Source of the DNA: Aureimonas pseudogalii
GTDB lineage: Bacteria; Pseudomonadota; Alphaproteobacteria; Rhizobiales; Rhizobiaceae
Reading direction: 5' to 3'
NCBI RefSeq assembly: GCF_014196835.1
Contig: NZ_JACIEK010000008.1
Span: 62,001 to 126,000 of the forward strand
Length of the DNA: 64,000 nucleotides
Shown here: positions 56,952-64,000 of the stretch, in pieces
How the letters are laid out: every line of letters begins with the position of its first letter
How positions within the stretch are numbered: the first letter of the stretch is position 1
The notes under the pieces: model-generated
What the model saw: the letters and a program-made list of their open reading frames with translations, nothing else
Told to the model about the DNA's origin: nothing
The model's database searches: none
Made by a program: the position numbers and the translations under genes

Positions 56952-57470
56952 TCAACCCTTCGACAGCGTGACGTCGGAGGTCTCGGTCGGCTTGCCGTCG
57001 ACCTGATCGGTGACCGAGAGCGTGAAGCGCCCGTTGCCGGCATTGACGATGCGCAACACCGCCGAGCGGTCGCCGTGGACGGGCGTCGGGTAGGTGAGGT
57101 CGAGCGTCAGCGTGCCGCCGCGCAGTCGCCCGTTCGAGAGTTGCGCCGGGCCGCGGCTGGAGCCCGTGTAGGTGCCGGAGAAGGTCTTCGAGGCCGGATC
57201 GAAGCGGATGTCGGCGCCGATCCTCCGCGAGACGATGATCGCCGCTCGGCAGGTACCGTCGATGGACAGGCGGTTTGCCGAGGGCTTGGCGCCGGAAACG
57301 CGGCAACTCACGCGCCTCGGGCTGGTGTCCTGTTCGCGCTGGACGAAGCCATTGCCCGAGAAGGCGCCGGTGAAGCGGTCCAGATAGCCGGCGTCGGCGA
57401 CGGCGGGCGTCGCGAGGCCGAGGGCGATGAATGCAGCGGCGAGCCGGGTGGCAGCGAGCGGCGAGGGCAT
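56952..57470 (-). CDS. Small secreted protein (paralogue of the one at 37925-38458)
   Basis: A 172-residue protein with a signal peptide (cleavage near 'TPAVADA', residue 26). The mature part carries 'FTGAFSGNGF', 'VSCRVSGAKPS', 'SIDGTCRAAI' and 'KTFSGTYTGS', the same motif order and two Cys as the product at 37925-38458. It is probably a beta-rich fold. It converges on murI with 5 bp between stops. No function can be assigned. Confidence 0.72.
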   Translation of the reverse strand: MPSPLAATRLAAAFIALGLATPAVADAGYLDRFTGAFSGNGFVQREQDTSPRRVSCRVSGAKPSANRLSIDGTCRAAIIVSRRIGADIRFDPASKTFSGTYTGSSRGPAQLSNGRLRGGTLTLDLTYPTPVHGDRSAVLRIVNAGNGRFTLSVTDQVDGKPTETSDVTLSKG

Positions 57471-57586
57471 GGCGGTATCCTATGAAAGCGGTGTCGGTGC
57501 GAGACGGGGCGCTCGACACATGGAAAAGGGAACGGTTGCGCGCCCCTTTCGTTCGTGGGCTGAACAAGACTTGAACGGGCGTCCCA

Positions 57587-57745
57587 ATGGATCTGATCAA
57601 AATCATCATCGCCATCCTCCTGCCGCCGCTCGGCGTGTTCATGGAGGTCGGCATAGGCAAGCAGTTCTGGATCAACATCATCCTGACCCTGCTCGGCTAC
57701 ATTCCCGGCATCGTGCATGCCGTCTGGGTGATCGCGCGCCGTTGA
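57587..57745 (+). CDS. YqaE/Pmp3-family small membrane protein
   Basis: A 52-residue peptide, 'MDLIKIIIAILLPPLGVFME' then 'VGIGKQFWINIILTLLGY' and 'IPGIVHAVWVIARR'. It consists of two membrane helices with the family motif 'LPPLGVF' and 'LTLLGYIPGIVHA'. Pmp3/YqaE proteins are salt- and cold-induced membrane proteins. It is too short for many gene finders. It sits just before rpsD with a hairpin after it. Confidence 0.92.
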   Translation: MDLIKIIIAILLPPLGVFMEVGIGKQFWINIILTLLGYIPGIVHAVWVIARR

Positions 57746-57776
57746 GTCGGCTTGACTCGAAACCGTCATGGTTCTA

Positions 57777-57890
57777 GGGACACGGCATCGGCGGGGCGCA
57801 AGTTCCGCCGGTTTTTTACGTGTCCCGTGAGCCGCCGCGATCTCGTGCGGCGCTCTGTCGGCCGTCTCTCCCGAGACGGGCAAAGGAGGG
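57777..57890 (+). promoter_or_regulatory. Structured leader upstream of rpsD
   Basis: Nested perfect stems: GGGACACG/CGTGTCCC (57777-57784 with 57819-57826) encloses CGGCGG/CCGCCG (57789-57794 with 57805-57810) and a run of six T (57812-57817). A separate hairpin CCGTCTC-TCCC-GAGACGG follows (57862-57879), then a GGAGG-containing run (57882-57890) with no start codon near it. The inner stem plus T run could terminate the Pmp3 gene. The outer stem suggests a switchable leader for rpsD, a gene known to be autoregulated in other bacteria. Confidence 0.5.
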
Positions 57891-57944
57891 CGCGTTTCCT
57901 CGCCGGGCGGGCCGTCCGCTCCGGCCTTTCCATTGGGAAATGCG

Positions 57945-58562
57945 ATGTCAAAGCGCGAAGCCGCCAAGTACAAGCTCGATCGCCGCATGGGCGAGAACAT
58001 CTGGGGACGTCCGAAGTCCCCGGTCAACCGCCGCCAGTACGGCCCCGGACAGCACGGACAGCGCCGCAAGGGCAAGATGTCCGACTTCGGCACGCAGCTG
58101 CGCGCCAAGCAGAAGCTGAAGGGCTACTACGGCGACATCTCCGAGAAGCAGTTCCGCAAGACCTACGAGGAAGCCGCGCGCCGTCGGGGAGACACCTCGG
58201 AGAACCTGATCGGCCTGCTCGAGTCGCGTCTCGACGCGATCGTGTACCGCTCCAAGCTCGTGCCGACGATCTTCGCGGCGCGCCAGTTCGTCAACCATGG
58301 CCACGTGAACGTCAACGGTGTGCGCACGAACATCGGTTCTTACATCTGCAAGCAGGGCGACGTCATCGAGGTTCGCCCGAAGTCGAAGCAGCTCACCATT
58401 CTCATCGAGGCGACCCAGCTCGCCGAGCGCGACGTGCCGGACTACCTGTCGGCCGACCATTCCAAGATGGTCGTCACCTATCAGCGCGTTCCCGGCCTGC
58501 ACGACGTGCCGTATCCGGTGGTCATGGAACCGAACCTGGTCGTCGAGTTCTACTCGCGCTGA
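57945..58562 (+). CDS. rpsD: 30S ribosomal protein S4
   Basis: Primary 16S rRNA-binding protein of the small subunit. The 205-residue product starts '[20 protein letters not shown]', with an S4-type RNA-binding domain at about 94-160 ('[20 protein letters not shown]', '[13 protein letters not shown]'). ATG 57945 is chosen over 57933 because MSKR is the family start. It stands alone here, as in most rhizobia, outside the main ribosomal operon. Confidence 0.97.
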   Translation: MSKREAAKYKLDRRMGENIWGRPKSPVNRRQYGPGQHGQRRKGKMSDFGTQLRAKQKLKGYYGDISEKQFRKTYEEAARRRGDTSENLIGLLESRLDAIVYRSKLVPTIFAARQFVNHGHVNVNGVRTNIGSYICKQGDVIEVRPKSKQLTILIEATQLAERDVPDYLSADHSKMVVTYQRVPGLHDVPYPVVMEPNLVVEFYSR

Positions 58563-58588
58563 TCCGGTCGATCCGATCCGACGTTGCG

Positions 58589-58616
58589 AAAGGCCGCCTC
58601 CGGGCGGCCTTTCGTT
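58589..58616 (+). terminator. Terminator of rpsD
   Basis: A 10-bp stem AAAGGCCGCC/GGCGGCCTTT (58589-58598, 58603-58612) with a TCCG loop and a T-rich tail. Confidence 0.88.
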
Positions 58617-58665
58617 TTGGGCGTCCCCTTGCTACTGCCTGCGCGAGCGAAGAGGACGAAGACCC

Positions 58666-59547
58666 ATGCTGAACGTCGCCGACGCGAGCCTCGAGACCGT
58701 GAAGGACGGGACGCCAGCGGGCGAGGGCGCCCATCCGCTGTTTCGGGAGACGCCTGACAGCGTCGCCTTCCGCAAGCTGCGCAAGCGCCTGCTGCGCGAG
58801 ATGCGGGAGACCATTGCCTCGCATGCCATGGTCCGCCCCGGCGCGCGCTGGCTCGTCGGCATCTCCGGCGGCAAGGACTCCTACGCGCTGCTCGCCCTGC
58901 TGCTGGACCTGCAATGGCGCGGCCTGCTGCCGGTGGATCTCCTCGCCTGCAATCTCGACCAGGGCCAGCCGAACTTTCCCAAGCACGTGCTGCCCGAGTT
59001 CCTCGCCCGCTACGGCATCGCCCATCGCATCGAGTATCGCGACACCTACTCGGTGGTGAAGGAGAAGGTGCCGGCCGGCGGGACCTACTGTTCGCTCTGC
59101 TCGCGGCTGCGGCGGGGCAATCTCTACCGCATCGCGCGCGAGGAGAGCTGCGAGGCGCTGGTGCTCGGCCATCACCGCGACGACAGCCTCGAGACCTTCT
59201 TCCTCAACTTGTTCCACGGCGGCAAGCTCTCGGCCATGCCGGCCAAGCTCCTCAACGACGAGGGCGATCTGCTCGTGCTGCGGCCGCTGATCCGCTCGGC
59301 GGAAGACGACATCGCTCGCTTCTCCGCGCTAATGCAGTTCCCGATCATTCCCTGCGACCTCTGCGGCAGCCAGGACGGGCTGCAGCGCAACGCCATGAAG
59401 GCGTTCCTCGGCGATCTCGAGACGCGCTTTCCCGGCCGTAAGGAGACGATTGCCCGCGCCCTCTCGCAGGTGCGCCCGAGCCATCTCCTCGATCCCGCGC
59501 TGTTCGATTTCGCCAGCCTCCAACCCCGGACGGAGACCCCATCGTGA
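58666..59547 (+). CDS. ttcA: tRNA 2-thiocytidine synthetase TtcA
   Basis: Iron-sulfur enzyme that thiolates cytidine 32 of tRNA. The 293-residue protein has the PP-loop '[12 protein letters not shown]' and the cluster cysteines in '[12 protein letters not shown]' plus 'PCDLCGSQ'. Normal size. The stop overlaps the GTG of the next gene by 4 bp. Together with trmJ, two enzymes that act on tRNA position 32 lie within 4 kb, though not in one operon. Confidence 0.94.
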   Translation: MLNVADASLETVKDGTPAGEGAHPLFRETPDSVAFRKLRKRLLREMRETIASHAMVRPGARWLVGISGGKDSYALLALLLDLQWRGLLPVDLLACNLDQGQPNFPKHVLPEFLARYGIAHRIEYRDTYSVVKEKVPAGGTYCSLCSRLRRGNLYRIAREESCEALVLGHHRDDSLETFFLNLFHGGKLSAMPAKLLNDEGDLLVLRPLIRSAEDDIARFSALMQFPIIPCDLCGSQDGLQRNAMKAFLGDLETRFPGRKETIARALSQVRPSHLLDPALFDFASLQPRTETPS

Positions 59548-60368
59548 CCTTCGACTTCACGACGCTCGCCACCATTTTGCGCGATGCCGCCGCCGCCGAG
59601 ATCCTGCCGCGCTTCCGCCGCCTCGACGCGGCCGACGTGCGCGAGAAGACCTCCGCCGTCGATCTGGTGACGGAGGCCGACGAGGCGGCCGAACGCTTCA
59701 TCCGCGACGCCTGCGCCGGTGCCTTTCCTTCCGCGCTCTTCGTCGGTGAAGAGGGCGTCGCGGCCGATGCCGCCCTTCTCGATCGGATCGGCTCGTCCGA
59801 TCTCTCGATCATCGTCGATCCCATCGACGGCACCGCGAACTACGCCGCCGGGGCGCCGCTCTTCGGCGTGATGGCGGCCGTGGTCTCGAAGGGCGAGACG
59901 ATCGGCGGCATCATCTATGATCCGCTGGGCGACGACTTCATGATGGCCGAGAAGGGCTCGGGCGCCTTTCTCGTGCGCCCCGGCGGCGAGCGCGAGCGGC
60001 TGGCCGTTGCTCAGCCGGTGAGCGTCGAGAACATGATCGGCGCGGCTTCGTCGAGCTTCCTGCCGCGCGACAAGCGCCGCCTGCTGCTCAACCAGCTCGC
60101 CGACATCCGCATCTTCGCGAACTACCGCACCGCTGCGCACGAATACCGGCTGATGGCGTCGGGCTTCCTCCACTTCCAATTTTACCTAAAGCTCATGCCC
60201 TGGGACCATCTCGCCGGCACGCTCCTGATCCAGGAAGCCGGCGGGGTCGTGCGTCGCTTCGACGGCAGCGACTACCTGCCGACGCATGTCGACGGCGGGC
60301 TGATCACCGCCCCGGACGAGGAGAGCTGGCGAGCCGTGCGGGCGCTCGTCGCGCCGGCACTGGATTGA
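59544..60368 (+). CDS. Inositol-monophosphatase-family phosphatase
   Basis: A 274-residue Mg-dependent phosphatase with the metal motifs 'FVGEEG' , '[14 protein letters not shown]' and '[17 protein letters not shown]'. The family includes SuhB, CysQ and histidinol phosphatases. The substrate is not clear. 'DPIDGT' with GEE fits IMPase/SuhB more than CysQ. It starts at a GTG coupled to ttcA. Confidence 0.86.
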   Translation: MTFDFTTLATILRDAAAAEILPRFRRLDAADVREKTSAVDLVTEADEAAERFIRDACAGAFPSALFVGEEGVAADAALLDRIGSSDLSIIVDPIDGTANYAAGAPLFGVMAAVVSKGETIGGIIYDPLGDDFMMAEKGSGAFLVRPGGERERLAVAQPVSVENMIGAASSSFLPRDKRRLLLNQLADIRIFANYRTAAHEYRLMASGFLHFQFYLKLMPWDHLAGTLLIQEAGGVVRRFDGSDYLPTHVDGGLITAPDEESWRAVRALVAPALD

Positions 60369-60390
60369 TACGACGAGACCGCGGCCCCGC

Positions 60391-61668
60391 CTATTCGGCG
60401 GGGCTGGCGCCCACGAGAGCTTCGGCGGGAAGCGGCTCGACCTTGCGCTCGCGCCCGAACAACTGACCGCGCTCGGCGACGAGGACGCAGCCGAGCGACC
60501 CAATCGACAAGGCGACGTAGCCGAGCAGCAGCGGGACCACGGTCCCGTTATAGAAATAACCGATCGCCGCGCCGAGAATGCCGCCGCCGAAGGTCTGCAT
60601 GAAGCCGAGGACCGACGACGCCGTTCCCGCGACGTGGCCGAGTGGGTCCATCGCCAGCGCGTTGAAGTTCGTACCGATGAAGCCGAACATGCAGAAGGTG
60701 AGGATCGTCAGCGGCAGGAACACCGCGAAGGGCGGCACGCCGCCATAGGCGAGGGCCACGCCGAGGTGGATGGCGCTGAAGACGATGAACAGGCAAAGCG
60801 CGCCGTGCGACAGGCGCCGCATGCCGAAGCGCTCGACCAGCCTCGAATTGCTGAACGACGCTGCCGCCATGAAGATGGCGCCCGCCGAAAAATAGAGCGT
60901 GAAGGCCGGGCCGAGATCGTAGACATGCGCGTAGATCTGCTCGGCCTGATTGATGAAGGCGAAGAGCACGCCGAAGATCAGGGCCGTCGACATCGTGTAG
61001 GCGAAGGCGCGCTGATTGGTCAGCACGATGCGGAACGCATCGGTCACGTGCTTCGCCGTCAGCGGCAGGCGGTCTTCGGGATGCTGGGTCTCCGGCAGGC
61101 GGACATAGGCCCAGAGTGTCACCAGCGTGCCGAAGGCGGCGATGAAGATGAAGATCTCGCGCCAGTTTCCGAACAGGAGCACGATCTGGCCGATGTTCGG
61201 CGCCACCACCGGGATCGCCATGAAGATCATCATCACGAGCGACATGACGCTCGCCATGCGCGCGCCGCCGAAGCAGTCCCGCACCACCGAGACGGCAATG
61301 ACCCGCGTCGCCGCGGCGCCGACCCCCTGCATCAAACGCCAGAACAGAAGCACGCCGAAGGTCGGCGAGAAGATCGCGGCGATCGAGGCAAGGACATAGA
61401 CGCCGAGCCCGAAGAGTAGCACGGGTCGGCGTCCGAAACGGTCCGACAGCGTGCCATAGACGATTTGCGCGACGCCGAAGCCGAGCACGTAGGAGGAGAT
61501 GACGAACTGCGCCTGGTTGGGGTTCGTCAGCGCCAGCGACTGGCTGATGTTGGTCAACGCTGGAATGAAGATGTCGATGGCCGCCGCGTTCAGCGCCATT
61601 AGGCAGGCGATCAGGGTGACGAGTTCCCAATGCGGCAAGCCGCGCGTCTTGGCGTTCGCGGTCGTCAT
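60391..61668 (-). CDS. Bcr/CflA-family MFS efflux transporter
   Basis: A 425-residue drug:proton antiporter with about 12 helices. 'AIDIFIPALTNISQSL', 'GTLSDRFGRRPVLLFGLGVY' (motif A) and 'RLMQGVGAAATRVIAVSVVRD' (motif C-like) are diagnostic of the Bcr/CflA group. The substrate is unknown. The ATG at 61668 gives a normal N-terminus; 61698 is an alternative. Only 22 bp separate its stop from the convergent phosphatase gene. Confidence 0.9.
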   Translation of the reverse strand: MTTANAKTRGLPHWELVTLIACLMALNAAAIDIFIPALTNISQSLALTNPNQAQFVISSYVLGFGVAQIVYGTLSDRFGRRPVLLFGLGVYVLASIAAIFSPTFGVLLFWRLMQGVGAAATRVIAVSVVRDCFGGARMASVMSLVMMIFMAIPVVAPNIGQIVLLFGNWREIFIFIAAFGTLVTLWAYVRLPETQHPEDRLPLTAKHVTDAFRIVLTNQRAFAYTMSTALIFGVLFAFINQAEQIYAHVYDLGPAFTLYFSAGAIFMAAASFSNSRLVERFGMRRLSHGALCLFIVFSAIHLGVALAYGGVPPFAVFLPLTILTFCMFGFIGTNFNALAMDPLGHVAGTASSVLGFMQTFGGGILGAAIGYFYNGTVVPLLLGYVALSIGSLGCVLVAERGQLFGRERKVEPLPAEALVGASPAE

Positions 61669-61776
61669 GTTCGGTTCTCTCGCTGTCTCGCCTCCCATAT
61701 CGCAGCTGCTCGAGAAAACAAAGCCGAGCTTCCTATCGAAGTGGAGCCTGGTCGTTCGGCCCAGTCACGGGACCAA

Positions 61777-61810
61777 CGAAAACGGCCCGCTCGGGTTGCG
61801 AGCGGGCCGT
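61777..61810 (-). terminator. Terminator of grxD
   Basis: A perfect 12-bp stem ACGGCCCGCTCG/CGAGCGGGCCGT (61782-61793, 61799-61810). On the minus strand it is followed by a T run. Confidence 0.85.
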
Positions 61811-61833
61811 CGAGGGGGTGAAGAGCGGTGCGC

Positions 61834-62178
61834 TCAGGCGGCCGGGGCGGCCGCCGTCACGGCGACGCCCTTGTCGCCGAAGAAATCCTGCAACTCACCA
61901 GCCTGGAACATCTCGCGCAGGATATCGCAGCCTCCGACGAACTCGCCCTTCACGTAGACCTGAGGGATGGTCGGCCAGGAGCCGTATTCCTTGATGCCGG
62001 TGCGTAGCTCGTCGGACGAGAGAACGTTGACGCCCTTGTACTCGACGCCGAGGTAGTTGAGAATCTGGACCACCTGGCCCGAGAAGCCGCACTGCGGAAA
62101 GTCCGGTGTGCCCTTCATGAAGACGACGACGTCGTTCGCCTTCACCTCGTTGTCGATCCAGTCGATGATACCAGCCAT
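61834..62178 (-). CDS. grxD: Monothiol glutaredoxin Grx4
   Basis: CGFS-type glutaredoxin that carries 2Fe-2S clusters, usually as a complex with BolA. The 114-residue protein has '[20 protein letters not shown]' with the single active Cys, plus '[19 protein letters not shown]'. It lies downstream of bolA on the same strand, consistent with the known Grx4-BolA partnership in iron regulation. A terminator follows. Confidence 0.96.
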   Translation of the reverse strand: MAGIIDWIDNEVKANDVVVFMKGTPDFPQCGFSGQVVQILNYLGVEYKGVNVLSSDELRTGIKEYGSWPTIPQVYVKGEFVGGCDILREMFQAGELQDFFGDKGVAVTAAAPAA

Positions 62179-62307
62179 GTCAGCGTTTCCCGGCGAGATT
62201 TGCAGGATGGGACGCGCCCGGCGCGTCGCTCTTCCCAGACATACGGCTTCACGCCGCGAGTTTAAAGTCCATCGACTGCCGGCGGTCCGGCGATCGCCCG
62301 CGCGCGA

Positions 62308-62541
62308 TCACTTCGGGGCGCTGGTCTGCAGCGCGAGCGCATGGAGCACGCCGCCCATGTTGCCCTGCAGCGCCTGATAGACGAGTTGGTGCTGCTGCAC
62401 CCGGGACTTGCCGCGGAAGCTCTCCGCCACGACCTCGGCGGCGTAGTGGTCGCCATCGCCCGCGAGGTCGCGGATCGTGACGGTGGCGTCGGGAATGGCC
62501 TGACGGATCATCGTCTCGATGTCGTGGGCATTCATCGGCAT
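62308..62541 (-). CDS. bolA: BolA-family protein
   Basis: A 77-residue BolA-fold protein: 'IETMIRQAIPDATVTIRDLA', 'GDGDHYAAEVVAESFRGKSR', and the conserved His in 'VQQHQLVYQAL'. The HY after GDGD is the IbaG-like pattern. It sits between purL and grxD, and probably forms a cluster-bridged dimer with the CGFS glutaredoxin next to it. Confidence 0.95.
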   Translation of the reverse strand: MPMNAHDIETMIRQAIPDATVTIRDLAGDGDHYAAEVVAESFRGKSRVQQHQLVYQALQGNMGGVLHALALQTSAPK

Positions 62542-62650
62542 GACGGGTCTCCTGCGAAGGGCCGGACGGAACGGGGCCGGACTGTCGGGTCCAGACCTCT
62601 TCCGCCGACGATAAGGTCTTTGCGTTTCACCGGCAATCGAGCGGGCCGCG

Positions 62651-64000
62651 TCAGGCCGCCGCTGGACGCTCCGCGACCGTGCCGGCCATGAAGTTCGGGA
62701 ACCAGCTCTCGTGCGCGACCGTCAGATCGGCGATTTCGACCGAGAACGCCCCGTTGACGACGAGCGCGGTGCCGCCGACCACGCCGAGCTCGCGCAGCGG
62801 CAGGTCGCCCGCCTCGCGCTGGATCGTGTCGGCCTGCGTCGCCGGCACGGAGACGACGTAGCGTGCCTGATCCTCGCCGAAGAGCAGGGCATGCAGCGGA
62901 CCGCCGCCGACATTGACGTGCGCGCCCTTGCCGGACGCCATCGCCATCTCGGCGAGCGCGATGCCGAGGCCGCCGTCCGAGAGGTCGTGGCAGGCGGTCA
63001 CGCGGCCCGAGCGGATGAGCGCGCGCACGAAATCGCCATGGCGCTTCTCCGCCTGGAGATCCACCGGCGGCGGCGCGCCGTCCTCGCACGTCTCGATCTC
63101 GCGCAGGTAGATCGAGGCGCCGAGATGCCCGCCGTCGCCGCCGACGAGGAACACGACGTCGCCGTCGGCCCAGCCGCCGATCGTCGCCGTCTTCGTGCGA
63201 TCGTCGATCAGCCCAACGCCGCCGATCGTCGGCGTCGGCAGGATCGCGCGCCCCTGCGTCTCGTTGTAGAGCGAGACGTTGCCCGAGACGATCGGGAAGT
63301 CGAGCGCCCGGCAGGCGGCGCCGATGCCCTCGATCGCCTTCACGAGCTGGCCCATGATCTCCGGCTTCTCGGGATTGCCGAAATTGAGGTTGTCGGTGGC
63401 GGCCAGCGGCTCGGCGCCGACGGCGGTGAGGTTGCGCCAGCACTCGGCCACGGCCTGCGCGCCGCCCTGATAGGGGTCGGCCTCGCAATAACGCGGCGTG
63501 ACGTCGGACGAGAAGGCGAGAGCCTTCGTCGCATGGCCCTCGACGCGTACCACGCCGCTGTCGCCGCCCGGGCGCTGCAGCGAGTTGCCCTGGATGAGCG
63601 TGTCGTACTGCTCGAACACCCAGCGGCGCGAGGCGATGTCGGGCGAGCCGACGATCGTGAGCAATGTCGCGGCATAGTCGGTGGGCTCGGGCAGATCCGC
63701 GGCATGAATGACCTTGGCGGGCTTCGGCTCTGTCCACGGCCGGTCGTATTCCGGCGCCTGGTCGCCGAGATCCTTGATCGGCAGGTTGGCGACCTCTGCC
63801 CCGTCGAAGAGGATGCGGAAGCGCAGATCGTCCGTGGTCTTGCCGACCACCGCGAAGTCGAGCCCCCATTTCACGAAGATCGCCTCCGCGACCTCGCGCT
63901 TGGAGGGCTCCAGCACCATGAGCATGCGCTCCTGGCTCTCCGAGAGCATCATCTCGTAAGGCGTCATGCGCTCCTCGCGCACCGGCACCTTGTTGAGGTC
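62651..64000 (-). CDS. purL: Phosphoribosylformylglycinamidine synthase subunit PurL (3' part)
   Basis: Purine synthesis enzyme that converts FGAR to FGAM. The frame is open to the right edge, giving about the last 450 residues of a protein usually near 740. It has '[17 protein letters not shown]', '[20 protein letters not shown]', '[13 protein letters not shown]' and '[20 protein letters not shown]'. It starts the purL-bolA-grxD order common in rhizobia. Confidence 0.95.
   Translation of the reverse strand, partial: DLNKVPVREERMTPYEMMLSESQERMLMVLEPSKREVAEAIFVKWGLDFAVVGKTTDDLRFRILFDGAEVANLPIKDLGDQAPEYDRPWTEPKPAKVIHAADLPEPTDYAATLLTIVGSPDIASRRWVFEQYDTLIQGNSLQRPGGDSGVVRVEGHATKALAFSSDVTPRYCEADPYQGGAQAVAECWRNLTAVGAEPLAATDNLNFGNPEKPEIMGQLVKAIEGIGAACRALDFPIVSGNVSLYNETQGRAILPTPTIGGVGLIDDRTKTATIGGWADGDVVFLVGGDGGHLGASIYLREIETCEDGAPPPVDLQAEKRHGDFVRALIRSGRVTACHDLSDGGLGIALAEMAMASGKGAHVNVGGGPLHALLFGEDQARYVVSVPATQADTIQREAGDLPLRELGVVGGTALVVNGAFSVEIADLTVAHESWFPNFMAGTVAERPAAA

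Noticed and set aside
57882-57944. A small ORF after the GGAGG run in the rpsD leader
   Set aside because: No ATG, GTG or TTG lies at a workable distance, and no frame encodes a plausible peptide.

Overview
The window is a dense, GC-rich alphaproteobacterial chromosome segment. Its gene content points to the Hyphomicrobiales (Rhizobiales). The strongest pointers are a 2,392-residue homologue of the Growth Pole Ring protein (GPR/RgsE), a CckA-type hybrid kinase, a long MaeB malic enzyme with a phosphotransacetylase tail, class II DAHP synthase, and a DksA that has lost most of its zinc-finger cysteines. I cannot fix the genus; an Aurantimonadaceae-like member is only a guess. No insertion sequence, prophage, CRISPR array or plasmid function was found. 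This is core chromosome.

Layout. 1-6.0 kb: the end of an upstream gene, then tatABC-serS-surE-pcm-nlpD on the plus strand (twin-arginine export, tRNA charging, stationary-phase repair, and a degenerate LytM lipoprotein). 6.0-9.0 kb: a gene-free stretch, tRNA-Val(CAC), phosphoglycolate phosphatase, rpiA and a DUF2059 secreted protein. 9.0-12.7 kb: glutathione reductase overlapping a gamma-glutamylcyclotransferase-like gene, then DAHP synthase. 12.7-22.1 kb: a DedA-type membrane protein, a small membrane protein, gltX, maeB, an LpxH-like phosphoesterase with a glycosyltransferase, an MFS permease and a dipeptide epimerase. 22.2-26.8 kb: an Mla-type lipid-transport operon (STAS-MlaE fusion, MlaF, long MlaD, PqiC-like lipoprotein). 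26.8-27.5 kb: no recognisable gene. 27.5-34.7 kb: the giant GPR gene on the minus strand, divergent from an Hpt-domain gene and a 2Fe-2S ferredoxin. 35.9-42.4 kb: a DUF922 protein, folP-folK (no folB between), a small secreted protein, ycjX-ycjF, a SixA-like phosphatase and dksA. 42.7-47.4 kb: a FliO-like protein with a long Pro/Ala-rich tail, divergent from cckA. 47.4-53.4 kb: psuK-psuG, recA, alaS. 53.4-58.6 kb: a PRC-barrel protein, icd, trmJ-murI, a second small secreted protein related to the one at 38 kb, a 52-residue Pmp3/YqaE peptide and rpsD with a structured leader. 58.6-64 kb: ttcA-IMPase, a Bcr/CflA permease, grxD, bolA and the 3' part of purL.

Two regions carry polar-growth and cell-cycle genes: GPR (growth-pole ring) with a neighbouring phosphotransfer domain, and CckA, the top kinase of the CtrA phosphorelay. 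The GPR/Hpt intergenic region holds a near-match to a CtrA box, so a link is testable. Envelope genes (Tat, NlpD, Mla, YcjX/F, LpxH-like, MurI) form the other main theme. The least ordinary items are the GPR giant, the Hpt protein without the usual lysine, the pair of related secreted proteins, the structured rpsD leader and the STAS-MlaE/long-MlaD transporter.
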